Source of the DNA: Orbilia blumenaviensis
Taxonomy: Eukaryota > Ascomycota > Orbiliomycetes > Orbiliales > Orbiliaceae
DNA: 64,000 bases
Assembly (NCBI GenBank): GCA_036872755.1
Contig: JAVHNS010000004.1
Coordinates: 1,426,001-1,490,000, forward strand
Direction of reading: 5' to 3'
Shown here one piece after another: positions 32,952-44,064 of this stretch; within the stretch, counting starts at the first letter, position 1; each line of letters starts with the position of its first letter. A model generated the notes under the pieces. The model was not told where the DNA came from, did not search any database, and was given only the letters and a program-made list of their open reading frames with translations. The position numbers were made by a program, and so were the translations under genes.

Positions 32952-35789
32952 CTAGTATTCCCAGTCGTCGTCCACGCCACTCTTCTTCGCGGATCCGGAA
33001 ACGCTGTCCTGCGCTCTATACATCTCTGCCACCTGTCTTGCAGTAGTAGCTGCATCCGGCTTCTTATCATCTCTATCCCGTATATATCTTGGGAATCTCA
33101 AACTGACGCCTTTGCCACTAGCATCGACATTATCGGCTGCAGCTTTATACCTTGGGCTCAAGGTAAGATCGGCGCAGAGAACCTCCCAGACCACCTGGGG
33201 CTCAAACCATACATCCGGCTGATCTTTCGGCACTGTAGAATGCGAGTAGTATGGCTTGGGTTTGGAAATGATATGCGGTTCGAGTTGTTTGTGAAGGTTT
33301 GCAAGGAGCTCGTCGGAGAAACCTGTCCCGATGTTGCAAATGGTTTCGTACTGCTCGCTAGAGGGGTTATAGCAAGCTAAAAGGAAGGCACCGTAGACAG
33401 AGGTACGTTTGCCTTTGCCGTGGTAGGCACCGAGAACAACGAGGTCGAGAGAGTCGCCTGTGCCGGCGAGATAGTCTTTTTTGATCTAGAACATGATCGC
33501 AGTTAGTTTTTGTGGCAAAGGTTCGGCGAGACGGAATGATACTGACCTTGAGCCAATTGTGACTTCGTTTACTTGGTGTGTAGTAACTTTCTTCGCCGTC
33601 AAGCATCTTCACCATGAGACCTTCGCATTGGCTCTTCACACTCTCCTCGAGCAACGCTTGAATCTCATCGATTTGGTCGGTGTCGGAAAATCTTGCGTAT
33701 GCGAATTCGCCCTTTACTTCCTTAAACGCCTTTCTCATCGCCAGACGTCGTTCCGTTAAGGACTTATGCACAAGGGCTTCGCCGTTCAAGAACAGCAAGT
33801 CAAATGCATAGACACAGACCTTGACTTTGACATCCTCGACAGCAACATCCTTTTTCTTTCGAGTTTGCAGGGTTTGGAACGGCAGCAGTTTTGCAGTATT
33901 CTTGTCCACAGCAGTCGTTTCGCAGTCGAGGATGAAGCTTGTTGTCCCCTCGGCTACCCACTGGTCCAAGACCGCCAAAATATCTGGGTACTTTGTACTT
34001 AGGTCTTCCGAGTTCCTCGAGAAGATCGCGGCCAGCCCCTTCTTCGGGTCTGCTGATGTTGCTGCGTACTTCTCGGTTGTAGTTTTGCTTACATAGTGAA
34101 TCTGCGCCCTTTCTCCATCATATTTGAATTCGCAGGTAAACTTCTCGTTCTCGAACCGATCGAGAACTTCCGCGATTGACTTCGTCGGTTTGGCAAGCAT
34201 AGGTTTCAGTGGTACTCCCGGCTGCATAGTGCAATGATCTCTTAGGTTCATAATACCATGCTCGATCATCGCCGGTATGACAGCTTCGTAACTTGGTAGA
34301 CCACTGAAAACTTCTTTTAGAATGCTCTCTGCTGCGACCAGATCCGATGCCTTCACTGTCTTTCCCTCTTTCTCCTTCTCCCTTGTCATCACGGCCTGCG
34401 CCGTAGCTTGAAGAACGGTTGCTTCTGCGAGTCCCAACCGTAGTTTCCCCTCCAGCCCTCTAACCAAAAACTTAGCCTCCTCGCCTTGACATGCCGCGAG
34501 TAGCTTCTTGATTTCCGCGACTTTAAGTCCCATGGCTCCATCTCCCTTAGTCGTAGCAACCTTGTATAAGCCCTGGAATATCTTTTCGACGGTCAACGGC
34601 TGGGGTTTGAAGAGTGTTGGTTGGGCGTTTCGGCTCTGGTATGCGAGCATACCCAAATCGCCGACTTCAGATTGCATGGATTTGAGTTTGTCCATACTTC
34701 GTCCTGTTGACTCGGATATAGCCTTCATTATCAGAGATTCGCCGATACCCAGTTCAATACCCATGTAATCTGCTGCAAGTCTGTTCAACATGAGGTGAAC
34801 TACTGTAACAAGTTCTTTCGGGCTTAGCCGGAGGACCTGCTGCAGGAACAGACTTGTGTGCGCAGTGATTTCTAGACGTTTCCTGGTTTGGTCGATTAAC
34901 TCGAAAGTTTTACAAAGAGCGGCGTATGGGACTGGTGCTCCTTCTTTCCAGTCCGGGTACGGATGCTTTTTGGCACCGACCAGCTTCTTGATCTGCTCTG
35001 CCTTCTTGACCAGCGTGGACTGGTCCTCATCCTCCGAGTCAGCTCTGAGGGGTGCTTCGGCGTCTGAGGCCGAAGCTGCGGAGTCCTCCGCTTGCTCTAG
35101 CGTAAGCTTGTCGACGCCAGCTGAAGGGGACGGTGATTTCGATTTGCGTTTCGATTTAGGGCTTGTAGAAGCTTTCTTCTTGCTTTCCGTCTCGTCCGTG
35201 GATTTGGGCTTCCTCCCTCTTTTACTCTTCTTGGCTGTAGGTTCCTCAGGGGCCTCAGACTCCACCTCTGGTTCCGGTGACGATTCGATGGTCTTGGATG
35301 GCCTGCCCCTCTTCCGCTTCACGACTGGCTCATCTTCATCGGCGTTTCCATCGTCTGCGACAGACTTGGTGGCATCGGTCTCCGGTTCAGGCGATTTTCT
35401 TTTTCTCGACGTTTTAGTTACTTCGCTCTTGGATTCTTTCTCCGGTATAGTATCGTCTGCCATTTCGACGTCGTCATTTTGTTTCTCTTCGGTAGCAGTG
35501 GTAACGGCCGGCGACGATTCCGAGGCATCATCCTCACTCTTCTTTTTCGCTTTGGTCGCGAACGAGAGCTTAGCCTGCTCTTTGACTGGAGGTTTCGTTC
35601 CGGGTGGGAGCTTGAAGAAGGAACTATATATCCGGTAGATAACAGTAAGCTCATGCTTCGAAGATACCAGTCACATGAGACCAATAACTCGAGCTCTCGG
35701 AATCGAATGGCGAAGGAGTTATCAGCTTCCCACCCTAATGTCCTCTGCCCAGAGGTCACGTACCCCAATGTAGCTTGCTTTGGCGGCAT
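32952..35789 (-). CDS. cdc9: Replicative ATP-dependent DNA ligase I (three exons)
   Basis: Exons 35789-35764, 35623-33547 and 33485-32952 join in phase to give 878 residues. The enzyme seals Okazaki fragments and repair nicks. The first join creates QATLGSFF, a PCNA-interacting (PIP) box split by a 140-nt intron, directly after MPPK. A Lys/Ser/Pro-rich nuclear-localisation region with AT-hook-like KRGRPSK and KRGRKPK follows. The catalytic domain has CEFKYDGERAQIH (adenylated Lys about residue 509), FILDCETTAVD, and YTPSKRSHNWLK spliced to IKKDYLAGTGDSLDLVV. The C-terminal signature is LRFPRYIRDRDDKKPDA. The 61-nt second intron begins GTCAGT. The reading frame also stays open for 84 codons upstream of this start with presequence-like composition (separate entry), so a mitochondrial isoform is likely. 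Length and motifs fit ligase I well. Confidence 0.95.
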
Positions 35790-36041
35790 CCTGAAGAGTT
35801 GAATGCAGTTGTCTGGTCGAAGGTATCGAGGGTAAGATTGCACGGGTGGATGCGTGTGGAGGAGAGCGCGAAGGGTTGGTGCTGCTGCTGTGGTTGGTGT
35901 GGCACCGCGAAAGGCGCAGGCCGCAGGTCGTGCAGGAGGGTACAGCCAACGGCAGCTGCTCAGAGGAAGTCGAGAACAAATTCTTAACGACGACAGTTTG
36001 GTGGTATTTTTCTGGGGAATTGCTATATATTGATATAGCAA
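35790..36041 (-). other. Candidate mitochondrial leader from an alternative ligase start
   Basis: From an in-frame ATG at 36041 the frame is open for 84 codons into the ligase ATG at 35789. The leader starts MLYQYIAIPQKNTTKLSSLR. It is rich in Arg, Ser, Ala, Leu and Pro, has one Asp and no Glu, as mitochondrial presequences do. In yeast, CDC9 makes nuclear and mitochondrial ligase from two in-frame ATGs, so the same arrangement is inferred here. Confidence 0.6.
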
Positions 36042-36177
36042 TTACGAGTACCTATGAAATTAAAGAGAAAAGGAAATAAAAGGTAGTAATAGAAAAAAAA
36101 ATGGATTGAAGCTTTTTCCTCAAGCGGGATTGATAATATCCCCAAGCCCGATATATGACGATACCAGTATAGCTGTG

Positions 36178-36183
36178 ACGCGT
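36178..36183. promoter_or_regulatory. MCB box (ACGCGT) upstream of DNA ligase I
   Basis: A perfect ACGCGT lies 137 bp before the upstream ligase ATG and about 390 bp before the nuclear ATG. MCB boxes bound by MBF drive G1/S expression of replication genes, CDC9 being a classic yeast target. The intergenic stretch is shared with the divergent orphan gene. Confidence 0.6.
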
Positions 36184-36461
36184 GCTGAACCTTTTCTGCG
36201 GTTTTGGCCGACGCCAGAAAACTGGATTGGCCAATTAGCTAGCCCGATTTAGCGATTCCACGCTTATTTCCTGATTAAGAATGCAACACTCAACACATAC
36301 TTCCTATCCCGGTTTGATTAACCTGAATCCATAAGTACCTCAAGGTGGGCTTTGATTGAGCTAGTATCTGGGGACCCGCACTAAAGAAAGCCTCTAGGTC
36401 GTGAATATGATATAACAGTGTACAGCAGTGTTATGTCTTACCGTAATAACTAGATGGTGTA

Positions 36462-37690
36462 ATGACACCCCTTTCGTCAAGCAATGAAGATTTTGGTATG
36501 GCCGAAATTGATGCTGGCTGGGGCATATCTTCTGCTCCAGAACAGAGCACCTTTGTAAGTTACCAACCAACCAACCAACCCTATCATCCAATGATTCCAT
36601 ACACCTTTGCTTAGGGAAAACTCCTAGATTCGTCTTAGCCGATAATACCGAAATCTCAATTTCACAACTAGAGGCCTTCATCCAAGCCAATAGCGCTAGC
36701 ATAATCCGTTTCCAGGAAGCTATGCGTGCAGTCTCTTTATTGTGGGATGAGGACTGCACCCGTGTAGACCAACCTGATATCCCGCTAACTCTCGATACTC
36801 TACGTGAAAAACTCAAGGAGAAATTACGCCGGCTAACCGCCATTGTGGACGACGATCCGAAATCTGCACGCGCAATATTCAACGGATATGGCTTTGCCGA
36901 TAATCCGATTCCGAAGGAAAATGTGTGGGGTTGGGATGACACACCAACAAATCGTGTTTTCTACCCAATATTGATGATGCTAACAGAGTCACTGTCTGCA
37001 CGTCAGATCTTCTGGGGTTTCTTTCGCTGGGCCGATAGCCGCATTGGACTCAGACACTGGATTTCTGTTCCGGGTCCCCCACAAACAGATTATGAATGGG
37101 TAGCTCCGAAGCTATTTGGAGGTTCCATATATAATCGCAAAGGCATCTTTACTTACGATCCAGATGACAGGATAGATAACCGTAAGCAGCTCGACATATA
37201 TACACAGATATTGGAAGGCTTGGTTAGTCGTATGCAAGATTTGGTTCCAGGGACATTCAGGATGGGCCCAAAGCTCGATCTTGGGGCGGATTTCAAATTT
37301 CTATTCGAGGATATCATCAAAAATGCCATTGGGTTTAGAAATGGAGTAAGAGAAGTGCGGGATACATATATTGCGATCCCCCCACTCCCTGGAGCTGACG
37401 ACCCGGATGTTGAGAACGACACAGACGACCTCGGTGGGGCTTCCAAAATTCCACACACGTTGCAAAAGAAGATTATGAATGCGCCCGATTACCCAGACGA
37501 CACCAAAATACTGAATATTCCCGAATTTCAATTTGAAGCATCTGATCGAGCCTCTGATCATGGTTTACTCCGCTCGCTACCAGCATATGTCGAGACTGAT
37601 TTTGACCTGCTTAGTGCGGCCCCGGACTGTTCTTTAGAAGAAGGGGTGGTCGGCAACTCCAATGCTCGCCCTAACTGTCGTATCTTTTGA
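36462..37690 (+). CDS. Orphan protein, paralog A of a tandem pair
   Basis: The main exon is open from about 36600 to 37690 (from Met36722, 322 residues). Upstream of that Met it continues KTPRFVLADNTEISISQLEA, so the gene begins earlier. A start at 36462 (MTPLSSSNEDF) with an intron ending TTGCTTAG at about 36616 would fit, using a GTATGG donor. The better GTAAGT donor nearby gives the wrong phase, so the 5' end is uncertain. No known domain was recognised. It is rich in Trp, Asp and Pro, with no signal peptide or membrane segment. Near the end it has KLDLGADFKFL...GFRNGVREVRDTYIAIPPLPGADD, which lines up with the next gene's DLGA...GWHNGV...YTSIPHYLPGLGDD. It is therefore a diverged tandem paralog of that gene. 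Confidence 0.6.
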
Positions 37691-37948
37691 TTATATATCA
37701 TTCAATTCCTGCCGAATATATTTACTATTAGCACCAAATAACTTTCGTGTAAATACTAAAATGAGAACTTTTAGCCAGACCTGGGTAAACACCAGTAAAC
37801 TAGCTCTTTTTTGAGCATATTGGATAACTCGAGCTTAGGCCCACACCTGAATGTGCTACCCCAACGCAAATGTGAGTTTCCGCATAGACGATGGAAAATC
37901 AAATACGCTCTGCTAAGTTAAAGACACTGTAGCTATGCTATTGCCAAA

Positions 37949-39058
37949 ATGGATGATGTTAAGTTGTCCATCCTTGGCGCAAGTCAAGGTTGCAGATTCA
38001 ACGTACGCGAACACCCCCTAATCCCGCGAATTTTAACTTATGTTCTAACTTAGATGATATGTTAGAACTAGCGTAGAGCCTATCCGCACCCCGGTTCAGG
38101 ATATCGATTACTTTGCTCTTCATAAAGCAAGAAAACCCCTGGAGGAGTTCGCACATACTGTGGACTATGTTGAGAGACTTTATAGAAAAATATATCCCTA
38201 CAAACCTCCTATCGCTGACATTAAACCCTCCGACATCGTTGACGGCGTACGGTTAGTCGACGTAATATTCGAATACTTGCTCAGAGGGTTTCGATATCGC
38301 CTCTCTCGGGTCGGAACCCTCCTCCAGCGTATCAAGGAAGATGGTGGACTTCCCGACGAAGGTCTGGGTCAAGCTGATATTCATACCTACGGATTCAAGA
38401 ACGAAGAGCAAGCCTTGGAACTACTTCCGAGGCTTGAGATGCTCTACGACCAGATTAAAAATGAGAAAAGTCGAGTCCCTGGTATTCATAGATGGATTCG
38501 GAGTGATCTCACAAACGGCGACCTAAGAGGTTGGGAATCCGACGTTCTTCTCGTAGCCCGGAGTGCTATTGGCGCCGCTGTCGACTTTGATCCGAATTAT
38601 GCAGTATTTGACCCTTCCCACCAAGGTGTATCAGTTCAGTGCCTAAAAGAAACGGGACGAAGACTCAAGGTGGTTAAAAACTCCATTGACGAAATGTGGG
38701 ATATATTCCACCAGAACCCTGTGCTACTGGCGAAAACGACCTCTTTTGATTTCAACTTCGACCTTGGGGCGCACTTAATGCGGCTAAGTGATTGGTTCGG
38801 TGGATGGCATAATGGTGTCGGTTTATTACTGAAATCGTATACCAGTATTCCACATTACCTACCAGGGTTAGGTGACGATGGGAGTAGGTACTTTAAAGAA
38901 GAATACTTTTCATTTCCATCGGAGCTGGAAATTTCGGAAACGGAGGTATGTGCAGAGGAAACAACTGCAGGTAGGATACCGCAAGTAAGTATCATGAAGC
39001 CCCTTATTTTATCTTACTTAATTTCAAGACGCGATTTCCCGGTACATTCTTTAGTTGA
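37949..39058 (+). CDS. Orphan protein, paralog B of a tandem pair
   Basis: A model in phase is 37949-37988, 38077-38984 and 39029-39058, giving about 325 residues. The middle exon is solid. The first exon (MDDVKLSILGASQ, then EPIRTPVQDIDYF) is tentative. The 44-nt last intron has a GTAAGT donor and a TTTCAAG acceptor. No known domain. It is mostly helical in appearance, starting FALHKARKPLEEFAHTVDYV, with IHTYGFKNEEQALELLPRL and GIHRWIRSDLT...LRGW. These align in order with IFNGYGFADN, FYPILMMLTE and GFFRWADSR..LRHW of the preceding gene, and both share the DLGA...NGV...Y..IP..LPG..DD block. The genes are head to tail, about 260 bp apart. Function unknown. Confidence 0.62.
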
Positions 39059-39842
39059 ATTCATATCATAGATTGCTAGTGTTAACAGCCTAATCCGATA
39101 ATTTATAGACTCTTTTTCATCACGCACTTAACTGTAAGCCTACCAAGGTTAAGAATGGTCTCGCAGGCGCTAGGAACAAGGGCAGTTAAATGGACTCCGG
39201 TCTAAAAAGGCTGACAATTGTCCCATGAACCGAACATGGCGAGAATTAGGCATAATCGCGGTGTCGGCCAGCCCTTCGTCGATGTTCTTGTACCCTACGG
39301 ATTACTGTCTCTTAATTTATGTGTACAGTACTGCATGCGGTAAATATTAATATTGTGGGGGGGTTCACTCAATTAGCTTATAATCAACAACTAAGGCATA
39401 GGATCGTGTACAATCGTGTTCTAAATTTTCACATGTATATGTACTTCTAAGGGTAGATCGACGTTTAGAAATTCTCGAACTTCTATGTTATGTTGATTAG
39501 GAATACCTATACCGAATTTTAGATCAGTAGGGTTGATGTTCGTGAAGCAGATTGGTTTGTTTGTTCAAAGGTACTGTCAACATCGTACAACTAGCTGCTA
39601 CCTACTTGGTCGGTTGCAACGTCATTTCGTATTGCGTGGTCCATCTGAGCCCACATAATACACCTACTACGGCTGTTGATTCAGGATCTAAGCCAACTTA
39701 TAAATCGGATAGCCTTACAAGCTACCCCGGACCCTTCCTGAATTCCCTTCCACAAAAGTCCATACGAGAAACCATCATCCACATATCTTATACAATAAGC
39801 TAGGGATCGGCGCGTGTCCTGTACCAAGGAACTTAGGTTAAA
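39059..39842. other. Intergenic, no gene seen
   Basis: AT-rich spacer before the F-box gene. A weak open frame at 39552-39803 lacks an ATG start and family motifs. Confidence 0.55.
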
Positions 39843-41536
39843 ATGGACGGCCTCGATGATACGCAGTCGGTTCTAAATCCGTTTCTCAACCTTCCAATTG
39901 ATATTCTGCTCCACATCACAAAGAACCTTGCATTCCGCGACCTAATAGCACTTTCTCTCACCACGAAAGGGCTTCGGTATATCCGCCCAAAGCGCCCCGA
40001 GGATAAAAGAGAAGTTAGATGCATGACTCGAATTCATCGGAGGTTCCTTGCAGCAGACAATCGACCACAGGGCCAACACAAACCTATTGAAAACGGATCT
40101 TGGAATCCCTTTGTCGACAGATGCCCATATTGTCAGGACCCTCTCTGTCCGCCTACTTGCGAAACAGCTCTTTTTCTTGATGCTGATAGCGGATTCTTTT
40201 TCCCTCGACACCTGTTCCCAATCAATCTTGCCAAGTTTAAATATGGAAGGCGGTCTACCGAACAACATAAGGAATATGCACAGTTCCCATCCCAGAAGCG
40301 CACGGGTCAGACATATTTCTATTCCACAATATGGTGCGAACATCATCGGTGCCCACGAGACATGCTAGCTAAGGATAAGTACTACAATTTTAAAAATGGT
40401 CTCGGGGTACCCCTATTCCTGAAGGAGTACCACCAGTGGAGGCAGACAAAGTTGTTATGCCATGAGGTTGGAATAGGATATTGGGTGCATGATCGATGGA
40501 AAGTTGGACACAGACTTCCACCAGGAGCCCAGGGTCTAGATGAAGCCAAAGAAGATGATTTGGTCCCGGTTCACGAGAAATTTTTCTATGACTCGATATG
40601 CCTGCATTGTCTTTCAGAACTTCCTTTCGAAATGGACTTTCATTTCTGGCGTCAAGCACAGTTTCTGGCGTACTTTTGCACGTGTAATCGTGACGCCAAG
40701 CGCTCTAAGGAAGGGTATCAACCACCTAAGCCTCGAAGGAGAACATGCTGCTACCGTGGACCACGCGTTCCGATCGAGCACGAGGGCTGCCAGACATGTG
40801 GGTATCTGAGTATGAAGTTCACACGTATTGAGGCATTTGATTTTGTACAGGAGAGGGCCGATGGGACCCGCATCGAAAAAGGCAGAGGAGAGGGGTATTG
40901 GGCATACTTGGCGACAGAGTGTAGGATGGGCCCCGCACCTGCCGGATACCGAGGGGACGAAAAGCGAAGGTTGTGGCCCGCGAGACCTGAGGAAAATGCG
41001 AAGTTTCTGGATATAGTACGTGGCCCTGGGTATGGATTGATCTCTCTCGACAAACCAGGAATTGGAATACAAGATCTCCCAAACAAAGTTCTTCGACAAA
41101 TTTTAGGATACTTGGCAGCTGGGGATCCTAAAGACTTAGACGGGGACATGCATTTCTTCGCATTGCGCTCCAGTTACTGCTTTATTAAGGCATGGTATGG
41201 CCGCGAGGCGATTGGCCAGGTTAAACAAAACCTCACAGAGCCATACTACATCCTATCTGAATTACTTACAGGCATGAGTCCTCGGAATTTTGACGAGACG
41301 GACAAATATACATTAGGGCAGATTGACCATAAGGCTAGAATACTGAAGCCTGATACCCATCGGTGAGCTTATACTCTCTTTTTATACCAGCTTGATATCG
41401 TGGTTATCTCCTCGAAACTAACAATATACGCTACGGGAACTTTAGAAGATATTACAAAAAGCATGTCACTGCTTCTGTAGTTGACGAAGAGAGCGACTCA
41501 TACGATGGAGCCCTTCCTGTGCCTCTACCAGACTAA
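39843..41536 (+). CDS. Cys-rich protein with two F-box-like motifs
   Basis: Exons 39843-41362 and 41446-41536 (GTGAGC donor, CTTTAG acceptor) give 536 residues. Near the N-terminus (about 13-48) LNLPIDILLHITKNLAFRDL followed by IALSLTTKGLRY is a typical F-box, the element that docks substrate adaptors onto SKP1 in SCF ubiquitin ligases. A second F-box-like unit, IQDLPNKVLRQILGYLAAGD (about 408-427), lies near the C-terminus. Between them are Cys/His clusters: CPYCQDPLCPPTC (about 93-105), CHEVGIGYW, ICLHCLSELPFEMDFHFWRQ, FCTCNRD and RTCCYRG...CQTCGYLS. These may bind zinc. It ends acidic (VVDEESDSYDG). No signal peptide. A substrate adaptor role is inferred from the F-box alone; the Cys-rich part is not a family I recognise. 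Confidence 0.75.
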
Positions 41537-41807
41537 TATACGTATCAGTTTAAATCGGCTTTTATTAGGCATGTGTCTACTAGTAGCTTGTGGCATTTGT
41601 CATTAAAATCGATGGTTCCACATATATTGTTTAAAGCCCTTACAAAAACGAAACAAAGATATTCCTGTTTAACTTAGATTGGTCTTATATTCCAGGGAGT
41701 AAATACAAGAGGGATCCTAGAAAAGCTAGTTTGTCTAGGATTTTAGACCTGGAGAAGGATTGCATGCATTTCCGCACCTGGACTCGATCATTTGAGAAGG
41801 TTTCTCA

Positions 41808-43101
41808 ATGCACATATTACAGTGCCGAAAACAATATAGTGTGGCAGTATTTGGTCTCGTAAGCTGTATTGTAGAACAACATGCCCTGGCCGCCTTATCC
41901 ATCCGATGTCTATCGATACAGGTAGCTTCGCCACGGGAACACCCCCAATTCTGGTCACGATTTCAACGTGCAACATTTATTCCAGGAGTTAGGATGTTAG
42001 GGAAGTCTCTGGCAGTTGCGTTTGACACCGCGGGGTTTATTGCGCTATTTTTAACCGTGCAGGTGTAAGTATTGATTACTCGAACCATATTTATATCTAC
42101 TATCATAATCATAGTACCTTCGAATCCGGGAACTCCACTGATGTGACGCCTGTACCAACACAATTAGGAATTCAAAAGTCGCCTGGTCTTCCATTGACGT
42201 ATTTGATAATCTGCTATCGACTAAACAAGAAAGGGGGAGCTGGTATGACCTTGCCACAGCCATCCAAGAACTCAAGGAATGGCCCCGATATTTTGGACCG
42301 GCGACACATATTATAACCAGCGGACAATCGACAGTACAGGCTAGGTCCTGGAGTGAACTTGCAGAGATAGCAATAAACGCCATCGAAGACGTAAGGGTCC
42401 AGCTTGAACCTGTCGATACAGATACCGTAAAGCGGGACTATGCAGCAAACGTTCTACGAAGCCTCAATCTCGGATCTGTGACCAACGCATCGGCGGTACT
42501 AGACGACTTGGATCGTGATCTTGCAGCTGTTCCCGAGTGGTTAACTGGGTTGGCGGGATTTGTAAGCTACGTGCGTGGTTATAATGAAAACCCGGCGTCG
42601 GTGGTTTTTTGGCTGTTTGGCGCAAATCTTGGTAGTTTGACTCCTGGCGGAGAAATGTTGATAATCTGGGAAACTCAACACCCTTACCACATCGTTGACA
42701 TGTTATCACGTCTCCAAATTGAACTTATGGAGGTATCGCTAGATTTCCAGGACGGGCTGAGGTTGATTGAGGCACTCGCGACAGGTTTTGGGGACAAGGA
42801 GTGGCATACGTTCCAAGATATGATGGCATATTGTAGCTTTTATACGGAGCTCACGAGAAGAATTGCCACGGTCATCGGGGCAATCATGGAGACAAAAGGA
42901 TTTAAGGAGCTTTATGACCAAAGTTCTATGATGTATCCAGTGCCTCAGGAACTTGAAGGATTTTACGAAAAGTATAGAGGGCTTCCAACAGAACAGAGTA
43001 GAACGACGCTGTTGGATGAAGTGAACGCTATGACTGAGGTTGAAATTATGAGGGTGGATAATATGGACTTGAGCTCCGTATGGCTAGATCCTTTTGAATG
43101 A
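41808..43101 (+). CDS. Orphan protein (two exons)
   Basis: Exons 41808-42064 and 42168-43101 join in phase (GTAAGT donor, CAATTAG acceptor, 103-nt intron) to give 396 residues. Only this splice links the two open frames, which supports the model; the start could be further upstream. No domain was recognised. A mildly hydrophobic stretch (FIPGVRMLGKSLAVAFDTAG, then FIALFLTVQV) spans the splice at about residues 54-86. The rest looks helical and soluble, with a Trp-rich VVFWLFGANLGSLTPGGEM patch and the late segment LTRRIATVIGAIMETKGFKE. It may be a very distant relative of the two orphan genes to the left (similar size, composition and orientation), but I could not align it with confidence. 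Confidence 0.6.
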
Positions 43102-43115
43102 TATTACAGTGTTTA

Positions 43116-43575
43116 TGGCGGGCAAAAAGTGTCAAAAAGGATATCTAAAACCACAGCATGCAACATATACATACATTATAACTAGTCTCGGTCCCAGACG
43201 CTGTTGACCACAACTGTGCATTATAACTATCGCTGCTTTCTTATTTATAGCAGAAAATACGCGATTTAATTGAGTAAGTCACAGCACTAGCAAGAAAGTG
43301 AGCAAGACTTTTCAAATAGACTGTATTATTCAATTACTGGAGAAAATCCAGACAGCTAGACAGCTAGACGGCGAAAATTTCAGTGGCTACTTCTGGCTGC
43401 CTGGCTGTCTGTCCAGCTTTTCTTCAGCCCCTGACTAGAAAGGTGGGCAAGCTGGTGGCAGGCTATTGGCTGGACATAATTGTGAAAAATTAACACACTT
43501 ATGCCTCGCTTAAGTTGTAATATATATTTTGCACGTTTTTGTGCTACATATCCTTTTGACACATTTTGGCCACCA
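43116..43575. mobile_element. MITE-like element with TA target duplication
   Basis: About 29-nt imperfect terminal inverted repeats (43116-43144 and 43548-43575): the left starts TGGCGGGCAAAAAGTGTCAA, and the reversed right end TGGTGGCCAAAATGTGTCAA. Both ends are flanked directly by TA (43114-43115 and 43576-43577), the duplication typical of Tc1/mariner-type transposition. The 460-bp interior has no transposase-like frame. It begins 15 bp after the stop of the orphan gene. Internally it carries the 18-nt sequence also found at 28501-28518. Confidence 0.6.
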
Positions 43576-44064
43576 TAGTATGCGTTTTTACATAAATATC
43601 CAAAACGAGATGTATTTGTCAAAAAATGTGTCAATTACTTTCCAGTAGTCCTTCTTATTTGTAGCGGGACAAGTTAGTGCAGAGAATGCGTTGAGTGTGT
43701 CATTTCCGAATAAGAGGTGTTTCCATGGCGATAGCTAATCGAGCGCTGCCTTCCTATTCCGGAAGGCGCACAACATTCGCAAAACCAACAGGCCAAACCT
43801 GGCTGCTCGAGGGAGAGACAACTGTGGGGGTGGCCATCTCTAGACGAATCTTATATCATCATCAATCACTCCTAGCTTCTTTAAATCGCGGGCATCCAAT
43901 AGATTTGGGCTGTGCTTTCTCTCCAATCATTGCACCACCCCTTAACTGCTGGCGCTCGTCCTAGCGTGGTTACGACAGCAAAAACGGGCTCACGGCAATC
44001 TACAATCCAACGTTCTAATAATTAGTACGATCCACGTATATAGGAACGTCCAGTTGCTCTAGTC
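43576..44064. other. Intergenic, upstream of the BTB gene
   Basis: No gene was supported here. A second GTCAAAAAATGTGTCAATT string at about 43618 resembles the nearby element's inverted-repeat ends. Confidence 0.5.

Noticed and set aside
34856..35638. 260-codon Ser/Phe-rich frame antisense to the ligase N-terminus
   Set aside because: Reverse complement of Lys/Glu/Pro-rich coding sequence. No independent support.
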